Below, piece after piece: positions 1 through 12,001 of a stretch of 64,000 nt of DNA; the first letter of the stretch is position 1; every line of letters starts with the position of its first letter. Source of the stretch: Neelides folsomi (Eukaryota; Arthropoda; Collembola; Neelipleona; Neelidae); contig JAQGBZ010000054.1 of NCBI GenBank assembly GCA_034687125.1, positions 1 through 64,000 on the forward strand, in the 5' to 3' direction. The position numbers were made by a program, and so were the translations under genes. The notes under the pieces are model-generated. The model saw nothing but the letters and a program-made list of their open reading frames with translations, was not told the origin of the DNA and made no database searches.

Positions 1-727
1 TTGTTGATCCAATTATTGTCGATCCAGATTGTCTTGTTGATCCAATTATTGTCGATCCAGATTGTCTTGTTGATCCAATTATTGTCGATCCAGATTGTCT
101 TGTTGATCCACTAACTGTTGATCCTGGTTGAATTGTTGATACGCTGATTGTTGATCCTAACATTGTTGAACCACTAATTGTGGATCCAGTTGCTCTTGTT
201 GATCCACTAACTGTTGATCCGCTGATTGTGGATCCTATCATTGTTGAACCAATTATTGTGGATCCAGATTGTCTAATTGAAGACCCAATTGTCGATTCTG
301 ATTGTCTTGTCGATCCAGGTTGAATTGTCGAACCAATTATTGTAGATCCAGATTGTCTTGTTGATCCTATCGTTGAAGATCCAGGTTGAATTGTTGAACC
401 ACTTATTGTCGATCTCGGTTGTCTAGTTGATTCAGTAATAATTGAACGTGATGTGGACGATTCCGTTTGAATTGTTCTAGATGATCCAGTTGAGCTTACT
501 AATCTTTGGGTGGACGTAATATCTGGTGTTGATCCTACAGATTGCATTGTAGAACGTAATGTTGAACCACTTGAAATTGGAACCATCTGACTTGTTCTTG
601 TACTAATAGTTGTATCTGTAATATTTTGATTTGGGTATTTTACTATTTCTTTATTAGTCTTTATAGCCTGATTTCTATTTATTATACTTATACCTATACC
701 CAATTCAGCTTGAAGAAAATTTGGAGT
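1..727 (-). CDS. Mucin-like Ser/Thr/Gly repeat protein, partial exon
   Basis: An open frame runs on the minus strand from about 727 to the window edge with no stop. Its translation is dominated by Gly-Ser-Thr triplets separated by 2-5 residues (units such as QSGSTIIGSTR, 11 residues or 33 bp), nearly identical at 1-110 and degenerating towards 500. The upstream part (about 500-720) is less repetitive but still rich in Ser/Thr. Such Ser/Thr-dense repeats are typical of O-glycosylated extracellular mucin-like or cuticular proteins. The exon's 5' end is probably a splice acceptor near 700-727, and the gene continues left of the window. The frame stays open despite the repeats, which argues for a real coding exon rather than a satellite. 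No domain is recognisable. Confidence 0.5.
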
Positions 728-984
728 TTAAACGTTTCCGATAATTATCTACATTAGTAGCAATGGATATATTTTGGCGCAACTTTTAATCACACCATTT
801 TCATCTCAATGAATTGGATATAAGCACAATGATGGTCTTTTAATTCGAGACGAACGTGGCACCAAATAGTCATAATTTCGCATTTAGTCCCAAACGTTCA
901 TAATCTTTTATAGGTATATGATTCTAAAACCTTAGATTTAATGAAGATAAAATAATTTTGAATTAAAAATTTTTATTGTTCATT

Positions 985-1280
985 ATGGCATATTCACAAA
1001 CTCAGAAAATATTTATAATTGAAACCTACATTACAACTAAAAACTATGCTCAAACGGGACAATTATTTGAGCAAAGGTTTAAGATTTTTTATGAAGTTAT
1101 TTGAAGAATAATCATGCTTATGTCAATAATCCGCATGATCTTCAACAATTACGTCAGAATATACAAAATGGTGTTAATTCGATTACTGAGAATATGTTGA
1201 CCAATGTTTTTAATAACTTTAAAAAAAGGGTTGATTTGTGCATTGAAAGAAATGTGGAACATTTTGAGCAACTCCTATAG
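985..1280 (+). pseudogene. Internally deleted transposase relic (DUF4817-type mariner-like)
   Basis: ATG at 985 begins MAYSQTQKIFIIETYITTKN, the helix-turn-helix start typical of DUF4817-type transposases in arthropod genomes. After about 40 residues the frame shifts, and the sequence jumps straight to what looks like the C-terminus of the same family (NNPHDLQQLR ... NVEHFEQLL, then stop at 1280). The whole DDE catalytic core is missing, so this is a non-autonomous deletion derivative of a Tc1/mariner-superfamily DNA transposon. I did not find clear terminal inverted repeats around it. The family call rests on recalled motifs. Confidence 0.55.
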
Positions 1281-1428
1281 CTTTGTTTCGTCATCTAAAT
1301 CGGTCTCATGTCCCGCGTAGTTTGAATCTTCTACACTTTTACACTGTACGTTCATTTCGAATTAAAAGAATATCCCTGTATTTATCTTGTCTGTAATAAT
1401 TTTGTAAATCATTTACAATAAAAATTAA

Positions 1429-1607
1429 ACTTTATTTCATTTGAGAAGATTATTGAGAATTGAATCATGTTACTTGAAAAGTCATTAGAAATTCAAATAA
1501 ACCGATATTACTTCCTGTAGAAATTATTTGCGGGTGACATGACATTCGATGGCCCGGTCAAGTAACATGATTCAATTCTCAATATTCTTCTCAAATGGAA
1601 TAGAGTA
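1429..1607. repeat. Palindromic element with about 48-bp inverted arms
   Basis: The left arm (about 1429-1480) and the right arm (about 1558-1607) are near-perfect reverse complements; both contain the core GAGAATTGAATCATGTTACT. About 75 bp of unrelated sequence separates them. There is no coding capacity. The layout fits a small MITE, but I saw no convincing target-site duplication. It lies 150 bp downstream of the transposase relic; any link between the two is unproven. Confidence 0.6.
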
Positions 1608-3407
1608 TAAGCATCAATATCAATTTATTTTTGAAATAATCGTTTTTTAAGGTTAATAAATGCTAAATATTTTTAAGATTATTAATCTATTTAGTCTTTA
1701 GTATTAAGATTTCTATTTAGTAAACGTTGTTTGAATAATTTTTTATCAATAACCTATTAGTGGAATTGGTGGTGTTGCAGGTGATGTAGCTTGAAACCGA
1801 ACGATCCTGATTTGATTTCTAATTTCTGTTTGAAATTAAAATTTTATAATACTAAAAGAAAATTTAAAAATTATAAAAGTTCAGGATTACCAGTTAGATC
1901 CAAGTTGTTGAAAGATCCCTAATATAAATGTACACATTAATGTTAATTTTATTATTTATTTTTTGTATAATTAAATATTTTAAAAATATTTTAAAGTAAT
2001 TTTAGAATGATTAATTATAATATAAAGTACTTTGTTTATTTAAATTATAAATGATATGATGATAACATATTAATTCTATTCAAAAATTAATTGTATATAA
2101 TATTTTAATTCTATTCATATATAAGGAAACAATAAATTTTAAAAGAATATTTTATACCATTATTTGAGAATCCGAATATAAAACAAAAAATATTAAGAGG
2201 ATGTTCCAATTTAAATTGTTTAAATGCATTTTAATTTTTAAAATGTATATATTTTAGGATAATCGCTAATCAAAGTCACAAGCAATTAAATGCAACTCAC
2301 ATTATAATTTTATATAAAATAATCATATCATACAATATATATTTCACTATAAGCGTTTATGTTTTTTTTAGTATTGGGTCTATTAACTTTAGTTCTGTAG
2401 TCCAAATTCTAAAACTAAATTGAATGAGATCATCCCATTGAAAATTAATTTTTTATTTTTAATTCATTTATAATATTACAATACTTAAAGGTAAATTTGA
2501 AAAGATAAAAGTCATTCTCTACCATATTGTAATTCATAGCACCATATAACATACATAATGAATCTGAATTTATATCATCATTCATTTCACAAGAAACATT
2601 TGCTGATTTAATATTGGTATTACCTATTACCAATCTACATTGATTGGTATGCGATTTAAAATTCATTATAATTCGATGTTTTCAGATTCGAAAAATGATT
2701 GTGCATAAAATATTTACTTTATAATTTATTTATATATAAACTTGATCATGTACTTGTACTTGTCAGTGTCAAAATCTTAAATGAATATTCGAAAAGAATC
2801 ATTGGATTAAATTTTACAACTAGCTTGTGGTTCAGATTTCAAATATGTCAAGTATTTAAAAGCCCTTTTCTACATTAAATTTAAGTTAATTTATATAAAG
2901 TGCTATTCATAGTTTATACCTATTATTGCTTTATTAAAGGTAGTTTATAGATTTTAAGCTGGGTTATGCAAAACTATTTAAGTTATATTACTAATAAAAT
3001 AACATATTTCATCTCTTCAATATTAAAATTGATTTAATTTTTAACAATTTTGTTTAAGCGGAAATTGCAAATTATCAAAAATTGATTAAAATTTTATAAC
3101 CAGTTGATTTATTAGATTTATTTACAAATAGAAATTCCAAACACTCCCATATCATTTTTTTTAATTTAATTGTTAATTTTCTGTTACACAAATTACAATG
3201 ATTGTCATTAAAAATCCCGAAGATGCAGATGGGGAAATACAAAATGTTTTGTTAATTAAAATCAATACCAGATAGCTGATAACATTGAAGTGGTAAAATT
3301 GACATTAAACAATATGAGATACGGACTTGAGTATATTCCCAAATAATATCTGACTTGGTTAAATACTCAAATAGACCATTTATTTTCAGTCCTCATTTCA
3401 TCATTAG
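1608..3407. other. Intergenic, AT-rich, no gene seen
   Basis: About 1.8 kb of very AT-rich sequence. A 73-codon minus-strand frame at 2445-2666 has no flanking exons or family resemblance, and I do not regard it as a gene. The last 100 bp or so before 3408 must hold the 5' UTR and promoter of the oxygenase gene. Confidence 0.5.
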
Positions 3408-3449
3408 TTGTTTACCTCGACTTACTTAATTACACAGCTTCTAAACAAA

Positions 3450-4828
3450 ATGCCAGTTCGGTTTGAAGAAGTTTCCAATAGTCCTTTTCCATTTGTGGAT
3501 CTTTCAAAGATTGCAAATAATTCAAATGTTCCAACTAGCGAAAAGGATTGGGCTGAACTTGGGAATCAATTAGTGGAAGCGCTTAAGACCGATGGATTCG
3601 CATATTTGGTTAATCATGGAATTCCAGATGAAAAGGTTTGTAACATATTTAATTACACGAATAGATAATTCATAATAAATGAATAATATTTATATAATAA
3701 TTTTATTTAATAAATTCATAGGTGAACAATGTGTTTAAAATCTCCAGAGAATTTTTTGACCTTCCTCTCGAAACTAAATTGAAATACAAGAAGTCAAGCG
3801 AAAAGTTTGACTTTCAGGGATACATGCGAGGAGAAGAGCTGTAAGGACAAAATTGAACTAATAATGTTATATTTAACTAATTTTTAAATTTTTCCTATTT
3901 AATAGACCAACAAAGAAACACGAAATGCGTGAAATGTTTGATGTTTGGGGCACAAACACAAGATACCCCAACGCTGATCTTCCCGCATTCAAGCCCTTAA
4001 TGGATGAACTTGAAGTAGAGTTTAAGGCCATCGGAAAGAAATTGCTCAGAGCTCTTGGAAATGGGCTTAAATTGGAAGATGAAGAATATCTTGTCAAAAG
4101 TCACACTGGCATTGACGACATGTCAAAAGGATTTGTAAATTTCCGAACTCTTGGATATCCTCCTTTAGAAGAAGATTACGACGTGTCCAAATTTCCACCT
4201 GGAACACTCAGATGCCGAGAACATACAGATTATGGAACCATCACGCTCATTTTCCAAGATTCAATTGGAGGTCTTGAGGTAGATGAATTCTTTAAGATTA
4301 TATATGTTACATACACATGCACAGAGTGTCCACACTATTACAGAAACAGATTTACTATGTTTAACTTTTCATTCCTTAATTCTTCAGGTGAGGATGAAAG
4401 ATGGATCCTATGTTCAGGCTGAGCCTATCGAAGGAACCATTTTGTGTAACGTTTCGGATTTATTTGAATTGTGGACAGGTGGAAAACTACCAGCTTGTGT
4501 AAGATTTATCAATTTATGTACTTTTAATATTTGCCCAAAACATACTAACATGTATAGTAAATGTAAGTAAGTGTTAGATAGAAGAAGATAATAAACTTTA
4601 TTGTTTAAGCGTTCAACCGTTTTTTGATCATAGGTCCATAGAGTGCCAGTTCCTGACGACGAAAGAAAAAATGCTTTCCGCCAAAGCATCAGCTACTTCA
4701 TTTACCCAGATATGAACATTCAGGTTAAACCTCTTCTTCCTCCGCTTGACCCAGAAAACGGAAGATTTGCTTCTTATCCTGATGGAATCAACGCATCTGA
4801 ATATTTTGTTAGACCAGTTCAATATTAA
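3450..4828 (+). CDS. 2-oxoglutarate/Fe(II) oxygenase, isopenicillin N synthase-like
   Basis: Five exons (3450-3635, 3722-3840, 3906-4278, 4388-4498, 4634-4828) give 327 residues in a closed frame. The N-terminal half is the DIOX_N domain (FPFVDLSKI ... DGFAYLVNHGIP). The C-terminal half is the 2OG-FeII oxygenase barrel, with Fe ligands HTD in REHTDYGTITLIFQD, the distal His in VHRVPVP and the 2OG-binding RxS in RQSISYF, so it should be an active enzyme. The substrate cannot be read from sequence; the family spans IPNS, gibberellin oxidase-like and many unassigned arthropod enzymes. The family's usual Ser-Thr before the distal His is Ala-Cys here. An in-frame upstream ATG at 3408 adds 14 residues; I prefer 3450 because MPVRFEEV leads directly into the domain. 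Confidence 0.85.
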
Positions 4829-6667
4829 AAAATAACATACATATTTTATAGCAAAGATATACAAAATATGTATATGTGCGCATCGACGTTCTAAACAATA
4901 TGTGATAATTAAAGTGTAAGTTGGATTGTAATAAAATAAATATTGGTATAATATGAGATTCTTCATAATTATTTAAGGGATATTATTATTGTAGGTAACT
5001 ATACTACCTGTATATGTATCACTGGATATGTCACACTTATTTAACCCAAAATTCATACAACATATCCTACATACTGACTAACTATTATAAATACTAATAG
5101 TATTGAATTTATTATCTCTGATAATTAGGATAGGACCTGCTGATAAAAAATAGCCGAGTCCAATAAAAATGACTGAAAGGTATACCACTAGCTGACAATG
5201 ACAATTTTCACAGATACACATACTCGTAATAATTATAATGAAAATAATTATTACCCAAGTTCCCTATGTATTGGTGTAAAATAACATATTCTTGTCTTTC
5301 CTCAACTTGTAACAATTTATTTAGGTTTTGGCTTCAAGATTAAACAATGAATTTAAGAGTAGGGTGAAAATAAGTTAATGGAATAATTAAAGATTCAATG
5401 CATTTAATATACAGATAGAAAGCTTTTACTGTAAAAACATACAACTTTTTAAGTTGTTTTCAAGTGTCATTATTAAAGTATCACATTATTCAACAATTAA
5501 TGCGAACTAGAATTTGGGAAATCATAACATATTTATTAAAAAACAAGAGTTATCGAAATGTTGGCCTTTTGTGAAGGAAATATCCAAAAGATAAGAATGA
5601 AGAGGAAAATGTAATATACGAAACCCACACAAATCCATCAATATGTTTCGTAGCCTGAATTAAGTATCAAAATCAAATGTAATTGGTCGCTTTGTGGAAT
5701 TTACTAGAATTGCATCACAATAAATATTCCCAATCGATATTGGAACTTGTGTGAAAATCCCTACTGATTCATTGATGATAAATACAAAGTCCTAATCGTG
5801 AGTGTTATTCTATCCTTTGATAAAACAATTATTGTGGGGAGAAGATCTCATAACAAGGCCAATAATAAAAGAATAAACGAAATTACTTATAAAGCTAAAT
5901 TTTTAGTTACGAAACAATTCTCTATATACATATCTACATATAGCGCAGGCACTGGTCACCTGTGGATAAAAACCTTGCTAAATGGTATCTAAAATGTATT
6001 GAACATTACGGAGAAGAACTTGACTTAATGTTAATATGTACCTGTAGTATTTTCAATTCGAAACAATTAAAAATTGTCCCCCATTGTACTAATACAAAAT
6101 ACAACATACCTATATGTAGTTAAATGAAAGCCAATGAAAGATATTTTTTGTGGGGAAGTATTTATTTGCTTATTGTTATTAAATGACAATAATACAAAAC
6201 ATTAAGTATATTGATAATGAACAAATATATTTTCTACATACATAAACTTGGTTAACAAAAAATATTGATTATATATACTCAAAAATATTTAATTAAAGTG
6301 TACAATCTCTAATTAAAAGATTAAAATATTACGATATAAAGGAAGTGTATCAAGATATGAATAGGTTCAATATTAACAATCAATATTTAAATTCATTCAT
6401 TTGAACGACAACTTTACATTTTCAATAAAATGTAATATGCCAATTGAAAATTATCAAGTTACAATAAGCAACATTGCTTTAAAATAAGTATAAAAAAGGA
6501 TTTCACTTCCATTATACCTAAATAACACATACTTAAAATATTTAAATACTTGTATGTATACCATATACATATTATAGGTCGTATATTATTTAAAAAATTT
6601 AGTTTCCATTTAAAATAATTAATTGTAACTATTTGTACAATAAATTAAGATAAAGAAAACTTGGAAT
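4829..6667. other. Intergenic between two genes, no gene seen
   Basis: AT-rich sequence holding the 3' ends of the oxygenase (+) and SUDS3 (-), which converge here. The 64-codon frame at 5798-5992 has no family signal and poor composition. I see no repeats, RNA genes or further exons. Confidence 0.5.
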
Positions 6668-8415
6668 TCATGCCCTCCTCGTTATTGAATATTTTCCTTT
6701 CAGAAGGTGTGCTAAAGGAACTTTAAGTCTTGTCTGATCAATTGTCTTCCTGACCCATACCTAAAATAAAATTTTAAATGACAATTTATTAGAATAGTGG
6801 TAATAAGTAAGATATTAGAATAATAATATTATATATCTTTAGAGTAAAATACATTTCTAGAAATCGTAAGAAAATTTAATCAAATTACCGTGTCTTGATT
6901 GATCCCACTAATGACTCCACTGATTTTTTGTTGATCTTTTGCACTTTCAAGATATACTGGCTGGCCGCGATGAAACCTTTAAATTAAAAAATTAAGTTCC
7001 TTAATACACCATTTGATAATTGTTTAAACATCATATGAGTAAAACTGACCATTTCTTTTCATAAAACAGTTTCCCATCTTCAATTTTCGCGTCAGTATTG
7101 AAAAACAACCCAGAAGAATGAGCTCCAAGAGAAAAATTTAAAGTCCGGATAGTTTCGTCGATTGAGTTTGAATTGAGATTCATCGAGCCCATTCCACCTT
7201 CTGTTAAATTAAATAATATATGAGTACAAAAACCCGACATAAATTAACTATAAAAAAGTATTTTTTTCAATATTACAAATTAATTGGCAATTTAGATAAA
7301 AATGTATTAGTTATAAATTGTATTACTAGATTTTTTCGATGGCATGAATTTCCCTTTTAGAATAATTTTCAAGTCATCTTCCACATCGCGCTCTTCAAGT
7401 AAAAATGTAATTTGAGATTGTGGTGTCTTTCTCCGCTTTTCAGAAAGAGGAATTGGTTCATTGGGTCTTCTCCTTAAAGTTCTCTTGGATATTGGCTTTG
7501 TCTCTGACGCATCAATGGTTAATTCGAGTGTGTATCTCTCAAGTAGTGTGTTTTTTCTTTTGTCTTCCAAAACAATTGTTACATTTTCTCGCAATTCAAT
7601 TTTCTTATCCTCAAATTCCCTGAGAGCGGCTTTCTTCTCTTTCATATAATCTCGGTCGATACATTCGACTTCATAATCTCTCCATGCGTCATTGAGTTTT
7701 TTCCTATAGCATAATACAGAAATTGTAATTTCCTCAAAAATTAATTGCTAAATACTTATAAAAAATACTTAACAACATTTTATGTAGTATTTAATCAAAA
7801 ATTGACAAAACAAATAAAAAATGAATATAAGAAAAAAAATATCATTTATATTAATTATCATTATCATTATTAACTAAAATCATTATAAATATATATATAT
7901 AGGTATTCAAATATACATTTACTACATGTCACATACCTTTCTTTTAAGTTTCTCTCAATTTTCGCAAGTTTCCTTTTGTATTCAGGATGAGTCTCGGCCT
8001 CCAGAGCCGCAAGTTGACTTTTAAGGAAATTGAGTTTTTCCCTATACACTCTAAAAATAGTAAAAAATACAAAACATGTGAAATTCTTCAAATAAGGTCA
8101 GCAATCTAAGCATTAAAATAATTTTCCTTTAAATAATAATAGGATTCAAAAGAATAATTTTAATAGAAAAAGTGAAAGGTGTAAATAATATTTTACTTAC
8201 TGTTCTTTAATATTCTCAGGAACTTCTTCAAAATTATGTCTTCTTGAGTCTCCGTCTTCGCTTGCGTCCTCAGTGTCTTCATCGCTGTTGTCGGGATGGA
8301 TGAGTCCGCGTTCTTTGCTTCTCGAGTACTCATGGAGCTCTATTAGCTCATCATCGTAGTCCATAGGGTCACAGTGTGACTTCCGCGAACTTGGACTCGA
8401 ATTTCCTAACGACAT
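6668..8415 (-). CDS. Suds3: SUDS3, Sin3 histone deacetylase corepressor subunit
   Basis: Six exons (8415-8201, 8050-7937, 7703-7327, 7200-7050, 6976-6889, 6760-6668) give 345 residues. This is the metazoan Sds3 protein, which scaffolds the Sin3/HDAC complex on chromatin. The order is an acidic, Ser-rich N-terminus, a coiled coil (VYREKLNFLKSQLAALE through MKEKKAALREFEDKKIELRE), the Sin3-interaction and linker region (RTLRRRPNEPIPLSEKRRK), then the C-terminal capped-Tudor segment (FHRGQPVYLES ... VWVRKTIDQTRLKVPLAHL). The last segment aligns residue by residue with the vertebrate C-terminus as I remember it. Length is close to the vertebrate protein. The start at 8415 is the first ATG of an open exon. 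All introns have GT-AG ends and the phase closes. Confidence 0.93.
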
Positions 8416-9019
8416 TTTGATGGTAAATTTGGTAAAAGGAAGTTTAGAGATAATTCCTTGCTCTATTTATGCTGATGCTGTGGATGCTGCTGTTGACATC
8501 AGCAAAATCAGCAGGTGAAGATGGTTTGAAGTTTTTCCATCCTACTTTCATATTATATGATGCTGAGCGTGCTCTAGGCTCAAGTTTTGCCAATGTCGCA
8601 AATTAACCGCTGGCCAGCTTTTTATCGTTTCATGCATTTTGGGCCATAAAGAGAATAATTTTTAATTTATTAGACATTTTATACATAAAACCCGTTTACT
8701 TTGTAGTGTTCTATTTTAAATAAGAAAAACTTATCAAAAAGAACAGTTAATAGGCTGTACAGTTAATAAATACATAGGTGCACTTGAGACATGATATTTT
8801 TATATATTATTTAATACAAAAAATCAGATATACAATGAACATTTTTAATTAAAATTTATATATCAAAGATAGTTAAAATGGTAAGATTTTACAAAAATGA
8901 GTATAATTATCACGTAAAAAATCGAATGATAGACTCCAAACTTTGGTTTAATCTATCATTTTCATATCCGTGATAATTTTTAAAAGGGAGCATTATAAAA
9001 TATATTTTAAAAATATTTG
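8416..9019. other. SUDS3 upstream region with a short imperfect hairpin
   Basis: The first 220 bp should hold the SUDS3 promoter and 5' UTR. At about 8904-8985 there is an imperfect hairpin: AATTATCACG pairs with CGTGATAATT and GAATGATAGA with TCTATCATTT, around a short loop. No coding sequence was seen. Confidence 0.4.
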
Positions 9020-9548
9020 TCAAGATTTTTTGACTTTGAGATGATAGAAGCTTTTGCTCGTCTTAAACTTAATATCAATTTTTTCATTGTCAAAGGATAA
9101 AATTGGTTGGCTCAATCTCAGAATCCCAAGGTTTGCTGAACATTTTCCACAAGACACCTTCAAAATAAAATATTTAAATTTAATTAAATGCAATGATTTT
9201 ACACTTTTTGCATTAGTGAGAATAATAATTACATAGTGTATCATAATTTGTAATGAAAAAATATAAACCAATGATTTATTGGTTTAAGCGATTATTTATG
9301 TTAATACACGAACTTACTGTAAAAAGTGATCCTTTGTTTAGGAAATTAACGATTCTTCGAAACGAATCTGAGAAAGTGTCTTTATTAGAATTTATTACTT
9401 CTACAGCATTGTTTCCCGTCAATTCTATTATTTGATTTTTGACATCCTGGTTTATGATCTTTTTATTTAACAGTAGTGGATTAAATAACTCGTTTCCACA
9501 TTTCAAGCAAGAATAAATATCTTTAGTTAAACAATAAGAAGTAAACAT
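9020..9548 (-). CDS. Small two-CxxC zinc protein, beta-tent (Mis18/Yippee/MsrB-like) candidate
   Basis: Two exons (9548-9318, 9157-9020) splice in frame to a 122-residue protein. The first exon has IYSCLKCGNELFN and the second VSCGKCSANLGILRL. The spacing of the two CxxC pairs (about 65 residues), and the LF and NLG that follow them, are what the beta-tent fold families show: Yippee, Mis18, the CULT domain and MsrB. The MsrB active-site GWPSF segment is absent, so it should not be a methionine sulfoxide reductase. Among centromeric Mis18 proteins the second pair is typically CxxC followed by LG, which fits best, but the rest is too divergent for a firm call. There is no signal peptide. Exon 2 begins exactly at the second zinc knuckle. 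Confidence 0.6.
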
Positions 9549-10115
9549 TTTATTATTTATAAGCTGACCATGATGAAATTACAAAAAATGAGTCTTCTCC
9601 TAATTCTCACTGGTAGGGAAAAAGGACGGAAGAATAAAATTGAAGTTCTTATAGAAGGAGAATGAGAAGTAAAATGAATGATATGCAATAATGTAATATC
9701 TATACTACGTTCCTACTTATTTTATGTAGCATATAGTCAAAGAAATTAAGTACAAAAATCCTACAATTCCACTCGAGCACTCACTCGTGTGATCCGTTTT
9801 TTATTAACATTAAGCCTATGTGCTCTAGATAAGAAAAAATGTTTAAAACCGGTTGCGAGACCAATTTACAAATTTAAAATCTTAGCCATATCCAACAACA
9901 AACTGAAAAACATCTTTTAGTTTTTCAAAATTATGGAAAATTTACTAAATAGTGATTAGAGTTTAAGTACAAATAATAATAATTCATTTATTCGTTGTAA
10001 TAAGAAAAGCTTTTATTTTTAAAAATAATGTTGATGAATTTACTAAATAATGCATTTACTTTTATTGAAATTTTGGTATAAAATGGCATTTAATGGTTTT
10101 TTGAAAAGGTTTAAA
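9549..10115. other. Intergenic, no gene seen
   Basis: AT-rich spacer between two minus-strand genes. It contains the promoter of the two-CxxC gene and the 3' UTR of the secreted protein gene. No other structure was noticed. Confidence 0.4.
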
Positions 10116-12001
10116 TTATTTTCCATAAGTGTACATTTTGCTTTTCATTGTATCAAAAAGGGAAGTAATGGAAGTAGAAGCCGTTTTAAAATGATTTTGA
10201 ATATGTGAAACTGATAATTGTAATAATCCGGGAGTTTCTTCCTTAACTTCTTTCGGTTCTTCAATAGTTGATTTCTCAACTTCATCCTTCTTTGACACTT
10301 CTTTTTCAATTTTAGACGCTCCTTCAGAGATTTTATTTTCAGTCGTTTGATTTCTCATTTCTAATATTTCATCTCTCCTTTTGTCCACAATTTCTTGGTC
10401 TGTTGATAAGAGGAAATTGTCATATTGAAATGGTTCAATGTCTTCAGTTCCTTCGTTCCTTCCACTTCGAAGTTGGGTTTGCAAAGGCCAAATAGCTTGA
10501 GTTTTCTCAACTCGAACTCCACAGATTTCCAACGGCGCTTTGTTGCTAATGTTAAAAGATAAAGAGGAAACAAGAACTTCTGTGACATTTGTTCCCGGTG
10601 TGCTGGCATAACTTTTAATGCTCATTTCCTTTGGGTCCAATTTTAATGTCCACACAGCGAGGAAGGGGATTTGGAAGGGAAATGCAATTTTTTCTATTTT
10701 GGATTTATCTTTCGACCCAAAATGGAGAGAAATTGAGCTGAAAAACAAAATTTTATTGTCGATAGATTTATAAGAGAAAAGTTTGTATTCAATTGCACTT
10801 GTTTTTTCATCATCGTTGGTAGAATTTTCACAATTGAGCATTTGAACTTTAAAGACGCCGTAGTGAGCTGGATTTTCGGTTACATTGATGGATAATTGAA
10901 AGTAAATTGGAGTTTGAGTTAAATGAATCTGATATGAATTGCATTCTGATTTCTTGAATGGGTTTTGGTCGAAAAGTTTTCCTGATTCATAATCATATTT
11001 CCACGATCCGGAATTTTGATTCAAGCAGCTTTGTTTCTTTTCTACTTCTTTGTCTGCCCTCGATCTCTTGGAATCAGATTTCTAAATGATTTACAAAAGT
11101 AACTTGTATGAATAAATACGTATTTATATGCATATTTTGTGTAAAAAATAATAGTTTTAATTTTAATTAATTATGTCTGTCTTCCGTCTTCCTACATGTA
11201 TGTATAAATATCATTCTTTTAAAATTCTTAAAATGAGACTTATGACTTTCCCTTATTACCGTTTGATAATTTGTAGATCTTAAGTTATTTGGATCCATAA
11301 TTTGGAAAATAGTCAAAATGTTGTGGAAAGTTGTATTCAAATCTGAAAATTGCTGGTTAAATAAAATAATTAATAATTATTTTTACCACACAAAATATAA
11401 TTTTTAAAGTGTCTAAATATAATTTGGTTTTATAGTTTTATACCATTGTTAAATCTTCAATCTTTCTTTCATGACTTTTCACCAATGATTGGAGTTCTTT
11501 GTGAACTTTCGATTCCTATAATATAGGAAAAAATAACAACTTATCATACCAAACATAAAATTATATGTGTGTTGTTGTAATATAAGACTTTTTGCACAAG
11601 CAATAAATGATAATAATAATAGTAATCTCTCACTAGTTTATTTACCTTTTTAAATTCAGATTTTACAAGCTTTTTCAAATATAATCCCAAGTTTGGGTTG
11701 ATATCGTTGGAATTGAGATCATTGTTGAAGTTATACGCATCCTGTGGACGATTGCCACCAAATACTTCTACTACTTCTGACGGTCTAAAAAATAAATAAA
11801 AACTATTTTATAAGTTTTGTAATATAAAATTCACAAATATTTCAGTTGTAGTCTAAATAAATAAAATATGTATTAATATTGATTTATTCAATTTTTAAAA
11901 AGAAATTTATTAACATGAAATTAAACTTACATTTCATTTGAAGAAATTAGTTGAAAACAAAAAACGATTATGATGAGAAAAAAAGGAGCGTTTATCTTCA
12001 T
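10116..12001 (-). CDS. Secreted protein of unknown family
   Basis: ATG at 12001 starts a signal peptide (MKINAPFFLIIIVFCFQLIS). Exons read as 12001-11931, 11784-11646, 11515-11444, 11353-11260 and a long last exon from about 11070 to 10116. Splicing into the last exon is unsettled: the phase left by exon 4 fits an acceptor just before ACAAAGAAG near 11063, while the stronger-looking acceptor near 11082 does not. The body has a short coiled-coil-prone stretch (SKVHKELQSLVKSHERKIED), then about 180 residues with beta-rich character and several N-glycosylation sequons (NVT, NST, NIS, NQT). A low-complexity Glu/Lys region precedes a helical C-terminus. I recognise no domain. It lies head-to-tail with a CLIP protease. 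Confidence 0.65.

Noticed and set aside
2445-2666. 73-codon minus-strand frame as a small gene
   Set aside because: No flanking exons, signal peptide or family motif; composition is like the surrounding AT-rich spacer.
5798-5992. 64-codon plus-strand frame as a gene
   Set aside because: No domain, no splice partners, and it lies in a low-complexity intergenic region.
9020-9548. Calling the two-CxxC protein a methionine sulfoxide reductase B
   Set aside because: The zinc knuckles are similar, but the GWPSF segment and the catalytic C-terminal region are missing.
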